From positions 1 through 14,790 of the forward strand of contig JBGAUM010000096.1 in NCBI GenBank assembly GCA_044228625.1: a DNA stretch of 14,790 bases. The letters are read 5' to 3'. Both the position numbers and the translations under genes were made by a program. The notes beneath the pieces were generated by a model, which saw only the letters and a list, made by a program, of their open reading frames with translations, was not told the DNA's origin and searched no databases. How positions within the stretch are numbered: position 1 is the stretch's first letter; every line of letters starts with the position of its first letter. This DNA is from UKL13-2 sp044228625. Lineage in GTDB: Bacteria > Pseudomonadota > Gammaproteobacteria > Burkholderiales > Usitatibacteraceae. This document shows positions 1 through 8,571 of this stretch, piece after piece.

Positions 1-697
1 GGATGAATTCCATGTTGGCCACCCGGCAGCCAGCTCTCCAGCCCATGGCCAGGCCATCGCCCGTCGCCACATCCGGATTGCTGGTGTACAGGTAAACCTT
101 TCCCGTGCCGCCGGTTGCGAGGACCGTAAAGCGCGAAGCAACGGGAAAGGTGCGCTGCGCCATCTTGTCGTGCAGGTATGCGCCAAGACAATGGTTTTCA
201 GGTGTGCCGGGCCGCAGTTTTCTCGTCGTCACCAAGTCGAGCGCGACGTGATGCTCCAAAACCGCGATGTTGGGGTGGGACTTCAATTGCTGGACCAGTG
301 TCTTCTGCACTGCGCGCCCGGTGGCATCGGCCGCATGGACAATTCGTCGGTGGGAATGCCCGCCCTCGCGGGTCAAGTGCAGGGCGCCCTCGTCTTGGGT
401 AAACGGCACGCCTTGGTCGACCAACCACTCGACGGCGCGACGGCCATTCTCGACCACGAATCGCACGGTCTCGTCCCGGCAAAGGCCGGCGCCGGCAATA
501 TGGGTATCTCGAACGTGGTTTTCCGGGTCATCGTCGTCCGAAAGGACAGCCGCGATGCCGCCCTGGGCCCACGCGCTGGCGGCATCCAACAATTCGCTTT
601 TGGTGACCAACAGCACCTTTTGGCTTGCAGCGAGACGAAGCGCCAGCGACATTCCCGCCAGTCCGCTGCCGATGATGAGGATGTCGCAGGATTTCAT
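1..697 (-). CDS. nadB: L-aspartate oxidase NadB, N-terminal part (runs off left edge)
   Basis: NadB is the FAD-dependent oxidase that converts L-aspartate to iminoaspartate, the first step of de novo NAD synthesis with NadA, in the cytoplasm. The minus-strand reading frame starts at the ATG at 697-695 and is open to the window edge (232 codons). The protein begins MKSCDILIIGSGLAGMSLAL, giving the dinucleotide-binding GxGLAG at residues 10-15. It continues with family-typical blocks: SAWAQGGIAAV, EGGHSHRRIVHAADATGRAV, FTVLATGGTGKVY and, at the edge, GCRVANMEFI, which in NadB precedes QFHPT. The C-terminal part lies outside the window. No strong ribosome-binding site precedes the ATG, but the FAD motif sits at the expected distance from it. 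The gene is divergent from rpoE with a 253-bp spacer. I saw no convincing sigma-70 promoter for it there. Confidence 0.95.
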   Translation of the reverse strand, partial: MKSCDILIIGSGLAGMSLALRLAASQKVLLVTKSELLDAASAWAQGGIAAVLSDDDDPENHVRDTHIAGAGLCRDETVRFVVENGRRAVEWLVDQGVPFTQDEGALHLTREGGHSHRRIVHAADATGRAVQKTLVQQLKSHPNIAVLEHHVALDLVTTRKLRPGTPENHCLGAYLHDKMAQRTFPVASRFTVLATGGTGKVYLYTSNPDVATGDGLAMGWRAGCRVANMEFI

Positions 698-734
698 GCG
701 CGTGGCGCGATCCGGTGGAAGAGAGGGGAGACAG

Positions 735-763
735 GGAACTTGCGCGCGTTTTCCCGGTCCATC
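735..763 (+). promoter_or_regulatory. candidate sigma-E promoter upstream of rpoE
   Basis: GGAACTT at 735-741 matches the -35 element of ECF sigma-E promoters. After a 16-bp spacer comes TCCATC (758-763) in the -10 position, a partial match to the TCtgA-like element. Transcription would begin near 769, leaving a leader of about 180 nt before rpoE. Autoregulation of rpoE from a sigma-E promoter is well established in Proteobacteria. Its use here is inferred, and the -10 element is weak. Confidence 0.5.
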
Positions 764-887
764 GTAGGATGGCTGACGCAAGGGGCGTCGGTCAATTTCC
801 TAGGGAAAAGCGATGTCGACACTGACGTTTATAATACCCGACGCCACAGGCCTTCCGCGCCAAACGGGGTCTGAGAATCGCGCAAAG

Positions 888-909
888 CCGAATGTCCACG
901 GGCATTCGG
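888..909 (+). promoter_or_regulatory. hairpin in the rpoE leader
   Basis: CCGAATGTC (888-896) pairs with GGCATTCGG (901-909) around the loop CACG, giving a 9-bp stem with one G-U pair. It ends 41 nt before the rpoE ATG, so it would lie inside the leader transcribed from the candidate sigma-E promoter. No U-tract follows, so it is not an intrinsic terminator. A structural or regulatory role is only a possibility. Confidence 0.3.
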
Positions 910-950
910 GACATCAACAACTCGCGAAGGCACCCCAAGGGAAGGCGCTG

Positions 951-1550
951 ATGAGCGATCGCGAAATCGATCAGCAACTGGTGGAACGCGCCCAGTCCGG
1001 CGACAAGCGGGCCTTTGAATTGCTCGTCATCAAGTACCAGCGCAAAGTGGAGCGACTGTTGTCGCGCCTGATTCGCGATCAGGCCGAAATCGAGGATGTG
1101 ACCCAGGAGTCATTTATCAAGGCCTACCGCGCGTTGGCCGGGTTTCGGGGCGACTCTGCCTTCTATACGTGGCTGTATCGCATCGCGGTCAATACCGCCA
1201 AGAATTACTTGGTGACGCAAGGCAAGAAGGCCCCGACCACTACGGATTTTGACGCCGAGGAAGCCGAAGGATTCGAGGACGCCGTGGGCCTCCGCGATAT
1301 TGCCACCCCGGATGCGGAATTGGCGACCAAGCAGATTGCCGAGATTGTGAACAACACCATCGACAAGTTGCCCGAAGAACTTCGGACGGCGATTACTCTG
1401 CGTGAAATTGATGGAATGTCCTATGAGGAAATTGCCGAGATCATGGATTGCCCGATCGGCACCGTGCGGTCCCGGATTTTCAGGGCTCGCGAGGCTGTGG
1501 CGGAAAAGCTACGCCCGCAGCTCGATATTTCGAAGGATCGCCGCTGGTAA
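951..1550 (+). CDS. rpoE: ECF RNA polymerase sigma-E factor RpoE (AlgU)
   Basis: This is the sigma factor that directs RNA polymerase to envelope-stress promoters, held inactive by RseA until misfolded outer-membrane proteins accumulate. The 199-residue protein has the usual length. Region 2 spans roughly residues 21-90, with DVTQESFIKAYRAL (49-62) as the core-binding and -10-recognition helix. Region 4 spans about 135-185, with the helix-turn-helix SYEEIAEIMDCPIGTVRSRI. The start at 951 gives the family-typical MSDREIDQQLVERAQSGDKR and follows the purine-rich AAGGGAAGG. An in-frame ATG at 813 would add 46 residues unlike any sigma factor. The gene heads rseA-rseB-mucD, with 38 nt between its stop and the rseA ATG. 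A sigma-E-like promoter at 735-763 suggests autoregulation. Confidence 0.97.
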   Translation: MSDREIDQQLVERAQSGDKRAFELLVIKYQRKVERLLSRLIRDQAEIEDVTQESFIKAYRALAGFRGDSAFYTWLYRIAVNTAKNYLVTQGKKAPTTTDFDAEEAEGFEDAVGLRDIATPDAELATKQIAEIVNNTIDKLPEELRTAITLREIDGMSYEEIAEIMDCPIGTVRSRIFRAREAVAEKLRPQLDISKDRRW

Positions 1551-1588
1551 GGGGCAGGGCTGTTAGAGTAAGAAATCAGGATCAGATC

Positions 1589-2116
1589 ATGAATGAGAAA
1601 ATTTCGGCGTTGATGGATGGCGAACTGACGCGCGAGGAAGCCTCGCGGGTCATCAAGTCGCTTGGGGCCGATGCTGCAGGCCGCGATGAGTGGGATTGTT
1701 ACCACCTGATCGGGTCAAGCCTGCGGGGCGAGGCCAGTCCATCGACGTCGGCATGCCGCCAAGCGATTTTCCTGCGGTTGGCCGAAGAGCCGACAGTGTT
1801 GGCGCCGAATGCCATGGCGCGAATGGTTTCCGAGCGACGGACCCGCATTGCGTTGGCTGCTGCAGCCTCCATTGTCACCGTGTCTGCCGTGGCGGTGATC
1901 GCCTTGCGGATGCAATCCGGGACCAACGTGGCACCGGTGGAGTTGGTGCAAAAGGCGCCGCCTGCGGTGTTGGTGGAAAACGTCACCGGCAAAACCAAGT
2001 CTGGCCGTGAAGGCCAGCGCGTAAACGACTATCTGGTGATGCACCGGCAATTTTCCAATCCGGCGGCGCTTCAGCAGGCGACGCTCGTGCAACCGCGCGC
2101 TGCTGGCGATCGGTAG
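1589..2116 (+). CDS. rseA: anti-sigma-E factor RseA (MucA-like)
   Basis: RseA is a single-pass inner-membrane protein whose cytoplasmic N-domain binds sigma-E. Stress-triggered proteolysis of it releases the sigma factor. The 175-residue product starts MNEKISALMDGELTREEA, the signature of the RseA/MucA N-terminal domain (about residues 1-75, with the DEWDCYHLIGSSLRGE block). One hydrophobic segment at about 87-107 (RIALAAAASIVTVSAVAVIA) is the transmembrane helix. A short periplasmic tail ends with NDYLVMHRQFSNPAALQ, like the C-terminus of MucA-type proteins. AGGAT at 1577-1581 serves as ribosome-binding site. A longer in-frame extension upstream overlaps rpoE and was not chosen. Position directly after rpoE and before rseB supports the call. 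Confidence 0.93.
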   Translation: MNEKISALMDGELTREEASRVIKSLGADAAGRDEWDCYHLIGSSLRGEASPSTSACRQAIFLRLAEEPTVLAPNAMARMVSERRTRIALAAAASIVTVSAVAVIALRMQSGTNVAPVELVQKAPPAVLVENVTGKTKSGREGQRVNDYLVMHRQFSNPAALQQATLVQPRAAGDR

Positions 2117-2149
2117 TCAGGTGCCTCGGATCGTCAGGGTCTTTCGGAC

Positions 2150-3208
2150 ATGGCATCAATGAGTATTCCGGTTTCAATACGTTCGCGTGTTTTGGCTATC
2201 GCTGTAACCTCGGCCCTTTCAGGGGCGGCATTGGCGCAACAACCTGCGCAAGGGCAGGCGGTTCCCCAACCGGCTCCCGCGCACCTTTCCACCTTTTTCG
2301 GGCCCGCCAAGACGGAGCCTGCCATGGACTGGGTGGATCGCATTGCCAAGTCGGCACGCGAATTGCCGTTTACGGGGGTTTATGTCCACCAGACGCCGGA
2401 GCGGGTCAGCACGTCACGCGTGACGCATATCGTGGACAAGAATGGCGTGGAACACGAGAAAATCGAGTCGCTTGATGGTCCGCGCGCAGAAATCATTCGC
2501 AAGAACGATGAGATGTTCTGTTACCAGCCGGACACGAAGACCATCCGGGTGGACCGGCGCATGAGTGGCCGGTTTTTTCCGGGACTGATCACCGCGAATG
2601 CCAAGACCATATCTGAAAATTACCGCGCCAAGCTGGGCCAGGTGGAACGTATTGCCGGCTTGGAGTGCCAGTGGGTGATCCTGGAGCCCAAGGATGCCAT
2701 GCGCTACATGCACAAGCTTTGCTCGGAATTGGGGACAGGCTTGCTGTTGCGGGCCCAGATGTTCAACGACCGCAACCAGTTGATCGAGCAGTTCATGTTT
2801 ACGCAGGTGGATGTGTCGGGAAATATTGCGCGCCAGCCGATCAAGTCCCGCTACGAGCAATTGAACGGATGGGTTCGCGATCAGACGGCCCGTGCGGCAC
2901 AGAATGTCGAAGCAATGTTCCAGTTTGGGAACATTCCAGCCGGTTTCCGGAAAGTCATGGAAATGTCGAGAAACCTCGTGGGCCGTCCTGCGCCTGTCTC
3001 CCATCTTGTTTTTTCCGATGGCGTCCTCAATGTGTCGGTATTTGTGGAATCCGGCACTGGGCAGCCCATTCAGGGGGTGACGGTGGTGTCTGAGGACGGG
3101 CCAACATCGTTTACCACCCGCGCCGTGGCCGATAGCCATGTCACGGTGATGGGCGAAGTGCCTGCGGCGGCCGTTCAAGCGTTTGCGGAAGGTATTCGCC
3201 GGCGCTGA
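2150..3208 (+). CDS. rseB: periplasmic sigma-E regulator RseB (MucB)
   Basis: RseB binds the periplasmic part of RseA, shielding it from DegS-type cleavage, and is displaced by envelope-stress signals. The 352-residue protein begins with a signal peptide (hydrophobic core about residues 12-27, cleavage probably after GAALA at 29), then a Gln/Pro/Ala-rich linker to about 46. The MucB/RseB N-terminal lipoprotein-binding-like domain covers about 55-225, with ELPFTGVYVHQT and HEKIESLDGPRAEIIR. The C-terminal domain is about 250-350 (ending TVMGEVPAAAVQAFAEGIRR). The start at 2150 is taken because AGGG lies about 10 nt upstream. An ATG three codons later is nearly as good and also leaves a complete signal peptide. 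It lies 33 nt after rseA and is followed by a strong terminator hairpin. Confidence 0.93.
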   Translation: MASMSIPVSIRSRVLAIAVTSALSGAALAQQPAQGQAVPQPAPAHLSTFFGPAKTEPAMDWVDRIAKSARELPFTGVYVHQTPERVSTSRVTHIVDKNGVEHEKIESLDGPRAEIIRKNDEMFCYQPDTKTIRVDRRMSGRFFPGLITANAKTISENYRAKLGQVERIAGLECQWVILEPKDAMRYMHKLCSELGTGLLLRAQMFNDRNQLIEQFMFTQVDVSGNIARQPIKSRYEQLNGWVRDQTARAAQNVEAMFQFGNIPAGFRKVMEMSRNLVGRPAPVSHLVFSDGVLNVSVFVESGTGQPIQGVTVVSEDGPTSFTTRAVADSHVTVMGEVPAAAVQAFAEGIRRR

Positions 3209-3231
3209 CGCGGCAGCCGATTGTCAACAGA

Positions 3232-3261
3232 GCGCCGGGCGACGACCCGGCGCGGTTTTTT
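3232..3261 (+). terminator. intrinsic terminator between rseB and mucD
   Basis: GCGCCGGG (3232-3239) and CCCGGCGC (3246-3253) form a perfect 8-bp, almost all G/C stem around the loop CGACGA. GG and six T follow (3256-3261). This is a textbook Rho-independent terminator. The mucD ATG is only 15 nt past the T-run, so either readthrough or a promoter inside the end of rseB must supply mucD transcripts. Confidence 0.85.
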
Positions 3262-3276
3262 GTAAATGGAGAAAGT

Positions 3277-4731
3277 ATGTCAATTCGTAACCAATCCGTT
3301 TTTCTGGCGAGCGCGCTGATTGCGCTTTTCTTGTCCATGGGTGGTGTTTCTGCCGAAGCGGGCGCCAAGGAGTTGCCCGACTTTGCGGATCTGGTTGAAA
3401 AGCAGGGACCAACCGTCGTCAACGTGAGCACGCGGGGCCGCCCTTCTGCGCGTCAGCAGTTGCAATTGGATGAAGACGACATCCCGGAATTTTTCCGCCG
3501 ATTCTTCCCTGACCAGCAGCCGCGCCAGCAGCCCAATCCCCGCCGCAATGCGCCCCGCAATCCGCAGGAACCCCCGTTGCGGGACCTGGGCCAAGGATCC
3601 GGGTTCATCATGTCCACGGATGGTTATGTCATTACCAACCATCACGTGGTCAATGGCGCCGAGGAAATCACCGTCACCTTGCAGGACAAGCGTGAATTCA
3701 AGGCCAAGCTCATCGGTAGCGACGACCGTACCGACATTGCAGTACTGAAGGTGGATGCAACAGGCTTGCCCAAGGCACCGATTGGAGATTCCGACAAATT
3801 GCGCGTTGGCGAATGGGTGCTGGCCATCGGCTCCCCATTTGGTTTTGAAAGCACCGTCACCGCTGGCATCGTGAGCGCCAAGCAGCGTGAAAACCGCGAA
3901 GCCCTGACTCCGTTCATCCAGACCGATGCCGCGGTGAACCCCGGAAATTCGGGTGGACCGCTGTTCAACATGAAAGGCGAGGTCGTCGGCGTCAATTCCC
4001 AAATCTTTACCGGGACGGGCGGTTACTTGGGAATTTCCTTTGCCATTCCAATCAACATTGCCATGAGCACGGCCAATCAATTGATCAAGTCCGGCAAGAT
4101 CAATCGCGGCCGGTTGGCGATGCTCATCGGGCCGGTCAGCAAGGATCTTGCCGAAGCGCTGGGATTGCCCAATGAGAAGGGTGCCATCATCAGCAGCGTG
4201 GAAAAAGATGGCCCGGCCGACAAAGCCGGATTGAAGTCCGAGGACGTCATCCAGAAGATCAACGGCAAGGTCATGGACACCAACAGTGATGTGGTGCGCA
4301 CCATCGCCAATATGGCCCCGGGGACCAAGATCAATTTGACGGTTTGGCGCAAGGGCAAGGTGATCGAGCTACCGGCAACCGTCGGTGCGGCGCCGGATGA
4401 AAAGAAGGCCACCAAGACCGCAGAAAAGAAGGACACCAAGAAAGAAGCCAAGCCCAACCGCATCGGCCTCGTCGTCAACGACATGGACGCCGACGACCGG
4501 AAGGAAAAGAAGGTCGACAACGGCGTGATCGTAGCCGAAACGGGCGGCGTGGCTGCCGCTGCAGGGATTCGCGAGGGCGATGTCATCCTCGCAGTGAACT
4601 CGGTGGATGTGAAATCCGCACTGCAATTCGAGGATCTGGTATCCAAGCAAGACGCGAAAAAGGCCATGGCGCTTCTGGTGCAGCGGGGCGAGCAGAAGCG
4701 CTATCTCACCTTGCGCATCGAATCGAAGTAA
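3277..4731 (+). CDS. mucD: periplasmic Do/HtrA serine protease MucD (DegP/DegQ family)
   Basis: This is a chaperone-protease of the envelope that degrades misfolded periplasmic proteins and dampens the sigma-E response. The 484-residue protein has a signal peptide (about residues 1-26, GGVSA before the cleavage site). A trypsin-like domain follows with a complete triad: His123 in ITNHHVV, Asp153 in DDRTDIAVLKVD and Ser225 in NPGNSGGPL. The LQLDEDDIPEFFRRFFPDQ region (62-80) with its Gln/Pro/Arg-rich stretch is the LA loop typical of this family. PDZ1 lies at about 275-370. A Lys-rich linker (about 376-393) leads to PDZ2 (about 396-482). GGAGA at 3268-3272 is a good ribosome-binding site for the ATG at 3277. 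Length and organisation are normal. Confidence 0.95.
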   Translation: MSIRNQSVFLASALIALFLSMGGVSAEAGAKELPDFADLVEKQGPTVVNVSTRGRPSARQQLQLDEDDIPEFFRRFFPDQQPRQQPNPRRNAPRNPQEPPLRDLGQGSGFIMSTDGYVITNHHVVNGAEEITVTLQDKREFKAKLIGSDDRTDIAVLKVDATGLPKAPIGDSDKLRVGEWVLAIGSPFGFESTVTAGIVSAKQRENREALTPFIQTDAAVNPGNSGGPLFNMKGEVVGVNSQIFTGTGGYLGISFAIPINIAMSTANQLIKSGKINRGRLAMLIGPVSKDLAEALGLPNEKGAIISSVEKDGPADKAGLKSEDVIQKINGKVMDTNSDVVRTIANMAPGTKINLTVWRKGKVIELPATVGAAPDEKKATKTAEKKDTKKEAKPNRIGLVVNDMDADDRKEKKVDNGVIVAETGGVAAAAGIREGDVILAVNSVDVKSALQFEDLVSKQDAKKAMALLVQRGEQKRYLTLRIESK

Positions 4732-4736
4732 GTGCC

Positions 4737-4979
4737 TTGCGGAAACTCACTGTTCTTTCGCGCAGCTATTGTCACCTGTGCGATGACCTGATCGCGGCCC
4801 TGGAGGAATTCCAGGGCCGTTTTTCGTCGGGATTCGAAGTCGAGATCATTGATGTCGACGCACATCCCGAACTTGAAACGAAGTGGGGTGACAAGGTTCC
4901 CGTTCTGCTGGAGGCAGAGACGGAGATTTGCCACTACTTCTTTGATCAAACCGCATTGATCGCGCGTCTGTCGCAGTGA
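4737..4979 (+). CDS. glutaredoxin-like (DUF836 family) thioredoxin-fold protein
   Basis: This is a small 80-residue protein of the glutaredoxin/DUF836 type. It has beta-strand 1 (KLTVLSRSYC), a redox-active CHLC motif at residues 12-15, and a DKVPVLL block carrying the cis-proline that faces the active site. The start appears to be TTG at 4737, five bases after the mucD stop. No ATG or GTG is available upstream in frame, and the Shine-Dalgarno match is weak, so translational coupling to mucD is likely. In many betaproteobacteria a glutaredoxin-like gene sits between mucD and lepA, which fits. Its partner or substrate is unknown. It is convergent with the DUF2126 gene. Confidence 0.85.
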   Translation: MRKLTVLSRSYCHLCDDLIAALEEFQGRFSSGFEVEIIDVDAHPELETKWGDKVPVLLEAETEICHYFFDQTALIARLSQ

Positions 4980-4987
4980 TCGATTCC

Positions 4988-5004
4988 AGCGTGGCCGCCA
5001 CGCT
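4988..5004. terminator. possible bidirectional terminator hairpin between convergent genes
   Basis: AGCGTGG (4988-4994) and CCACGCT (4998-5004) form a perfect 7-bp stem with a CCG loop, just after the glutaredoxin stop and before the end of the convergent DUF2126 gene. Neither side has a T-run, so it would be a weak terminator at best. The rest of the 96-bp spacer shows nothing else. Confidence 0.3.
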
Positions 5005-5075
5005 CATTGTAGTCGCAGGGACGGATCACACGCCTGTGGACGGCTTGACTCCGCGTTGCGTCGGATGCTTGATCC

Positions 5076-8000
5076 CTACTGATCGCTCGCCCAGCGAAGG
5101 GGCATGTGGTGAGCCGAATCGTAATCGGGTGCGCGCCGCAAATCGAGCGTAAAGGGAAAGGCGGGATTTCGGCCCTCAGTCTTGATCTCCATGGGGCCCG
5201 GTGTGTGTCCGCTCTTCTGGAAGCGCGCCACGCGGCGCGCTTCGGCTTCAAAGGCATTGACCGGAAAAGCGTCGTAGCTCCGTCCGCCTGGATGTACGAC
5301 ATGATAGGTACACCCGCCGACAGATCGGCCTGCCCACGTGTCCACGAGGTCGAACACAAGGGGAGAATGGACACCAATGGTGGGATGCAATGCGGAAGGG
5401 GGCGCCCAGGCACGATACCGCACTCCAGCCACGTATTCGCCTTGTGCGCCTGTTGGTGTCATCGGGACGACCCGGCCGTTGCAAGTGATGAAATGGCGGT
5501 GTTCGGTCATGCCCGTCGCCTTGACTTGCACGCGTTCAACGGACGAATCGACGTAGCGCGCGGTGCCGCTGCCGGACATTTCCTCGCCCAGCACGTGCCA
5601 GGGCTCAATGGCTTGGCGTATTTCAATTTCGACGCCTTGATGGGCGACGGAACCGAATCGCGGGAAACGAAACTCAAGAAATGGCGCAAACCATTCGAAC
5701 TTGACCGCATAGCCGGCCGCTTGCAGCTCTTCGCAGACTGCACGCATGTCCTGCGCCACGAAGTACGGCAGCATGAATCGATCATGGAGTTCGGTACCCC
5801 AGCGGATCAGCTTGTGCCGCCAGGGAGTCTTCCAGAATCGCGCAATCAAGGCGCGCAACAGGAGCATCTGGGTGGCAGACATCTGTGCATGAGGGGGCAT
5901 TTCGAACGCGCGGAATTCAAGCAGCCCCAATCGCCCGGTCGGGCCGTCGGGCGAATACAGCTTGTCAATCGAAAACTCGGCGCGATGCGTGTTGCCGGTC
6001 AAGTCCACGAGGAAGTTGCGTAGCAAGCGATCGACCAGCCATGGCTTCGGCGTTTCCTCGCCCGACTCAATCAACGTGTCCATCTGCTCAAACGCGATCT
6101 CCAGCTCGTACAACGTGTCACTCCGGGCTTCGTCAACGCGCGGGCTTTGCGACGTCGGACCGATAAAGGTTCCGGAAAACAAATACGAAAGTGCCGGGTG
6201 GTTTTGCCAATACGTAATGAGGGATCGCAGCAAATCCGGGCGGCGAAGGAGCGGCTTTCGGCCGGCGAAATTCCACCAACCGTGACATGGTTTCCGCCGC
6301 CGGTCCCCGTATGCTTGCCGTCCAGCATGAACTTCTCGGTACCGAGGCGCGAAAGGCGCGCGCTTCCTCGTAAAGGGTCTGGGTTTTGGCGACCAATTCG
6401 CCCCAGGTTTTCGATGGATGAATGTTGACTTCGATGACGCCAGGGTCGGGCGTTACGGCGAACCGGTCGATCCCAGAATCTGCAGGGGCGGGGTAACCTT
6501 CAATTCGAAGTGGCTGGCGGAGGGATATTGCGGTCGATTCGATGGCCCCGACCAACTCGACAAACTCTGCCCCCAGCTCGACGGGCGGAAGGAATACATG
6601 GAGGATGCCTTCCCGCACCTCCACGCACAGTGCGGTTCGGATGATTTCAGGAGCTGACTGGCCTTTCTCGAGGCTCGGCTTTTTCGGTTCTGCGCCTGTG
6701 CCGCGTCTCGAAACCTCTTTTTTGCGAGCCGGCAGTGCGGTGGGCGTGTCGAACGGATCACGCTCAACCAGAACGTCGGCATCCTTCGGTGCGACCCAAG
6801 GCAGGCTGCCGAGGGGCAGCCGGAATCCCATCGGCGAATCCCCGGGCACAAGAAAGATGTGTTTCGTGGGCATCGGCCAAAGGCTGGATTGCCAATGGAT
6901 CGACTTGGACTTCTTGCCGCCTGCGCCGATCGGCTTCAAGGGCAATACGAACCCGGTGGCTTCACCAATCTTTCCTGCCAACTGCTCGCGCAATTTGCCG
7001 CGCGCACCCGGCAATTTCAAATCGGGGTCCAGCGGATCAATGTTGATTGGGAAGGCAGACTCATCCTTGATGCTTTGCCAGACGCTTTCGAATGCCGGCT
7101 GCACGTATCCCGCCGGCAAGCCCAGATTCTCGGCCAATGACTGCGCAAACAACTTTGCCTCGGATACCTTTGATTTCGCAGCAAACGCAATCAGCTCGGG
7201 TTGATTCCAGAGCGGGACGCCATCGCGCCGCCAAAGGCACGTCAATGCCCAACGCGGAAGGGGTTCGCCAGGGTACCACTTGCCCTGACCAAAATGAATC
7301 AAACCGCCCGGCGCAAACTTGGGGGCAAGGCGTTGGATGAGGGTGGTGGCCAGCTCAAATTTTTCCGGCGACAATGCCGTGAAATTCCATTCCGCGCCCT
7401 CCATGTCATCCACGGAAACGAACGTGGGCTCGCCACCCATGGTCAGGCGGACATCTCCCTTCGCCAGTTCCCCGTCCAGTTGCGCACCAAGATCGTTGAT
7501 CTCCCGCCATTGGGTGTCGCTGTAGGGTTTGGTGACCCGCGGGTCTTCGTGGATTCTCGTCACGGTCATCGAGAAATCGAGCGACGATTCGCAGACATCC
7601 GTGAATCCTGAGACGGGTGCGGCAGATGACGGGATCGCCGTACAAGCCAGGGGAATGTGCCCTTCGCCCGCAAGCAATCCGGAGGTCGGGTCAAGGCCGA
7701 CCCATCCTGCCCCCGGGAGGTAGGCTTCGGCCCACGCGTGCAAATCGGTGAAGTCCTTGTCGGTGCCGCTGGGGCCATCCAGGGATTTCTGGTCCGTGAC
7801 GAGCTGGATCAAGTAGCCTGACGCAAAGCGTGCCGCAATGCCGAAATGGCGAAGCGCTTGCACCAGCAACCACCCGGAGTCACGGCAGGATCCTTGTCCG
7901 CGCACCAACGTCACTTCCGGCGTTTGGACGCCGGGTTCCATTCGGATCAGGTACTGAACATCTCGCTGGACACGCTGATTGAGGGCCACCAGGAAATCAA

Positions 8001-8436
8001 TGGTATGGATCGGTTTCGAAGCCAAATCACGGCGTGCGCTGGCCAGCCACTCGGAAAATCTCGTTTCAACCGGCAGCAGTTCAAGATATGCCGCCAGTTC
8101 CCGGCGGTTGTCGTCTGAATACTCGAACGGAAAATTCTCGGCCCGTTTTTCGACGAAAAAATCGAACGGATTGATGACCGTCATCTCTGCCACCAAGTCC
8201 ACGTTAATCGAGAGCTCGGTCGACTTTTCGGGAAACACCAGACGAGCCAGCCAATTTCCGTAGGGATCCTGCTGCCAATTGATGAAGTGCCTTTTCGGCA
8301 ATACCAACAACGAGTAGCTATCGATGGGGGTGCGGCAATGCGCCGCCGGCCGCAATCGCACTTCATGCGGCGACAGGTTCACCGGCCGGTCAAAGCGGTA
8401 GTGCGTGCGGTGGTGAAGGGCGACGCGAATGGTCAT
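5076..8436 (-). pseudogene. transglutaminase-like / DUF2126 protein, broken by two frameshifts
   Basis: This is a two-part protein. The N-terminal half is transglutaminase-like: a beta-rich N-domain (MTIRVALHHRTHYRFDRPV) and a papain-type triad with Cys184 in GQGSCRDSGW, His233 in DLHAWAEAYL and Asp249 in GLDPTSG. The C-terminal half is DUF2126 (KYYxx-free, with MGGEPTFVS, LVPGDSPMGFRLPL, HTGTGGGNHVT and LITYWQNHPALSYLFSG). Reading starts at the ATG at 8436. Residues 1-696 are in one frame up to EEARAFR. Two extra bases in GCGCG (6347-6351) then shift the frame, and unrepaired translation ends at 6133 after 71 wrong residues. LGTEKFMLDGKHTGTGGG continues in a second frame. A missing base near 6253 moves the remaining 391 residues, to the TAG at 5076, into the third frame. 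Repairing both gives 1119 residues, a normal family length. No other stop interrupts it, so the damage is recent or a sequence error. The substrate is unknown. It is the last gene of the Anbu cluster, 142 bp after Anbu. Confidence 0.88.
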
Positions 8437-8571
8437 GGATGGGGATCTGCTGCAGGAAGTTCGTTAATCGTCTTGGAGATCGATCGGCTGGTGCAAAGTC
8501 ATTGATTGGCGAGGCGTTTGACGCAAAAACGGCTCAAGTACCTTGCCAGTATTGGAGTTTTGCCGCAATTT

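Noticed and set aside
170..874. 234-codon plus-strand open frame, overlapping nadB and the rpoE upstream region
   Set aside because: It is antisense to nadB, whose protein is unmistakable. The translated product is Arg/Gly/Ala-rich with no recognisable motif.
813..950. N-terminal extension of rpoE from the ATG at 813
   Set aside because: The extra 46 residues match nothing in sigma factors. The ATG at 951 has a good ribosome-binding site and the family-standard N-terminus. TATAAT at 830-835 has no acceptable -35 partner.
2414..3178. 254-codon minus-strand open frame
   Set aside because: Shadow of rseB on the opposite strand, with no motif and low-complexity His/Arg composition.
3280..4080. 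266-codon minus-strand open frame
   Set aside because: Antisense to the protease domain of mucD, which has a complete catalytic triad.
5106..6023. 305-codon plus-strand open frame
   Set aside because: Antisense to the clear C-terminal DUF2126 frame. The peptide has no family features.
6133..6345. C-terminal tail of the unrepaired 767-residue DUF2126 frame as a genuine protein end
   Set aside because: After EEARAFR the residues match nothing, while the conserved family sequence continues in another frame at the same place.
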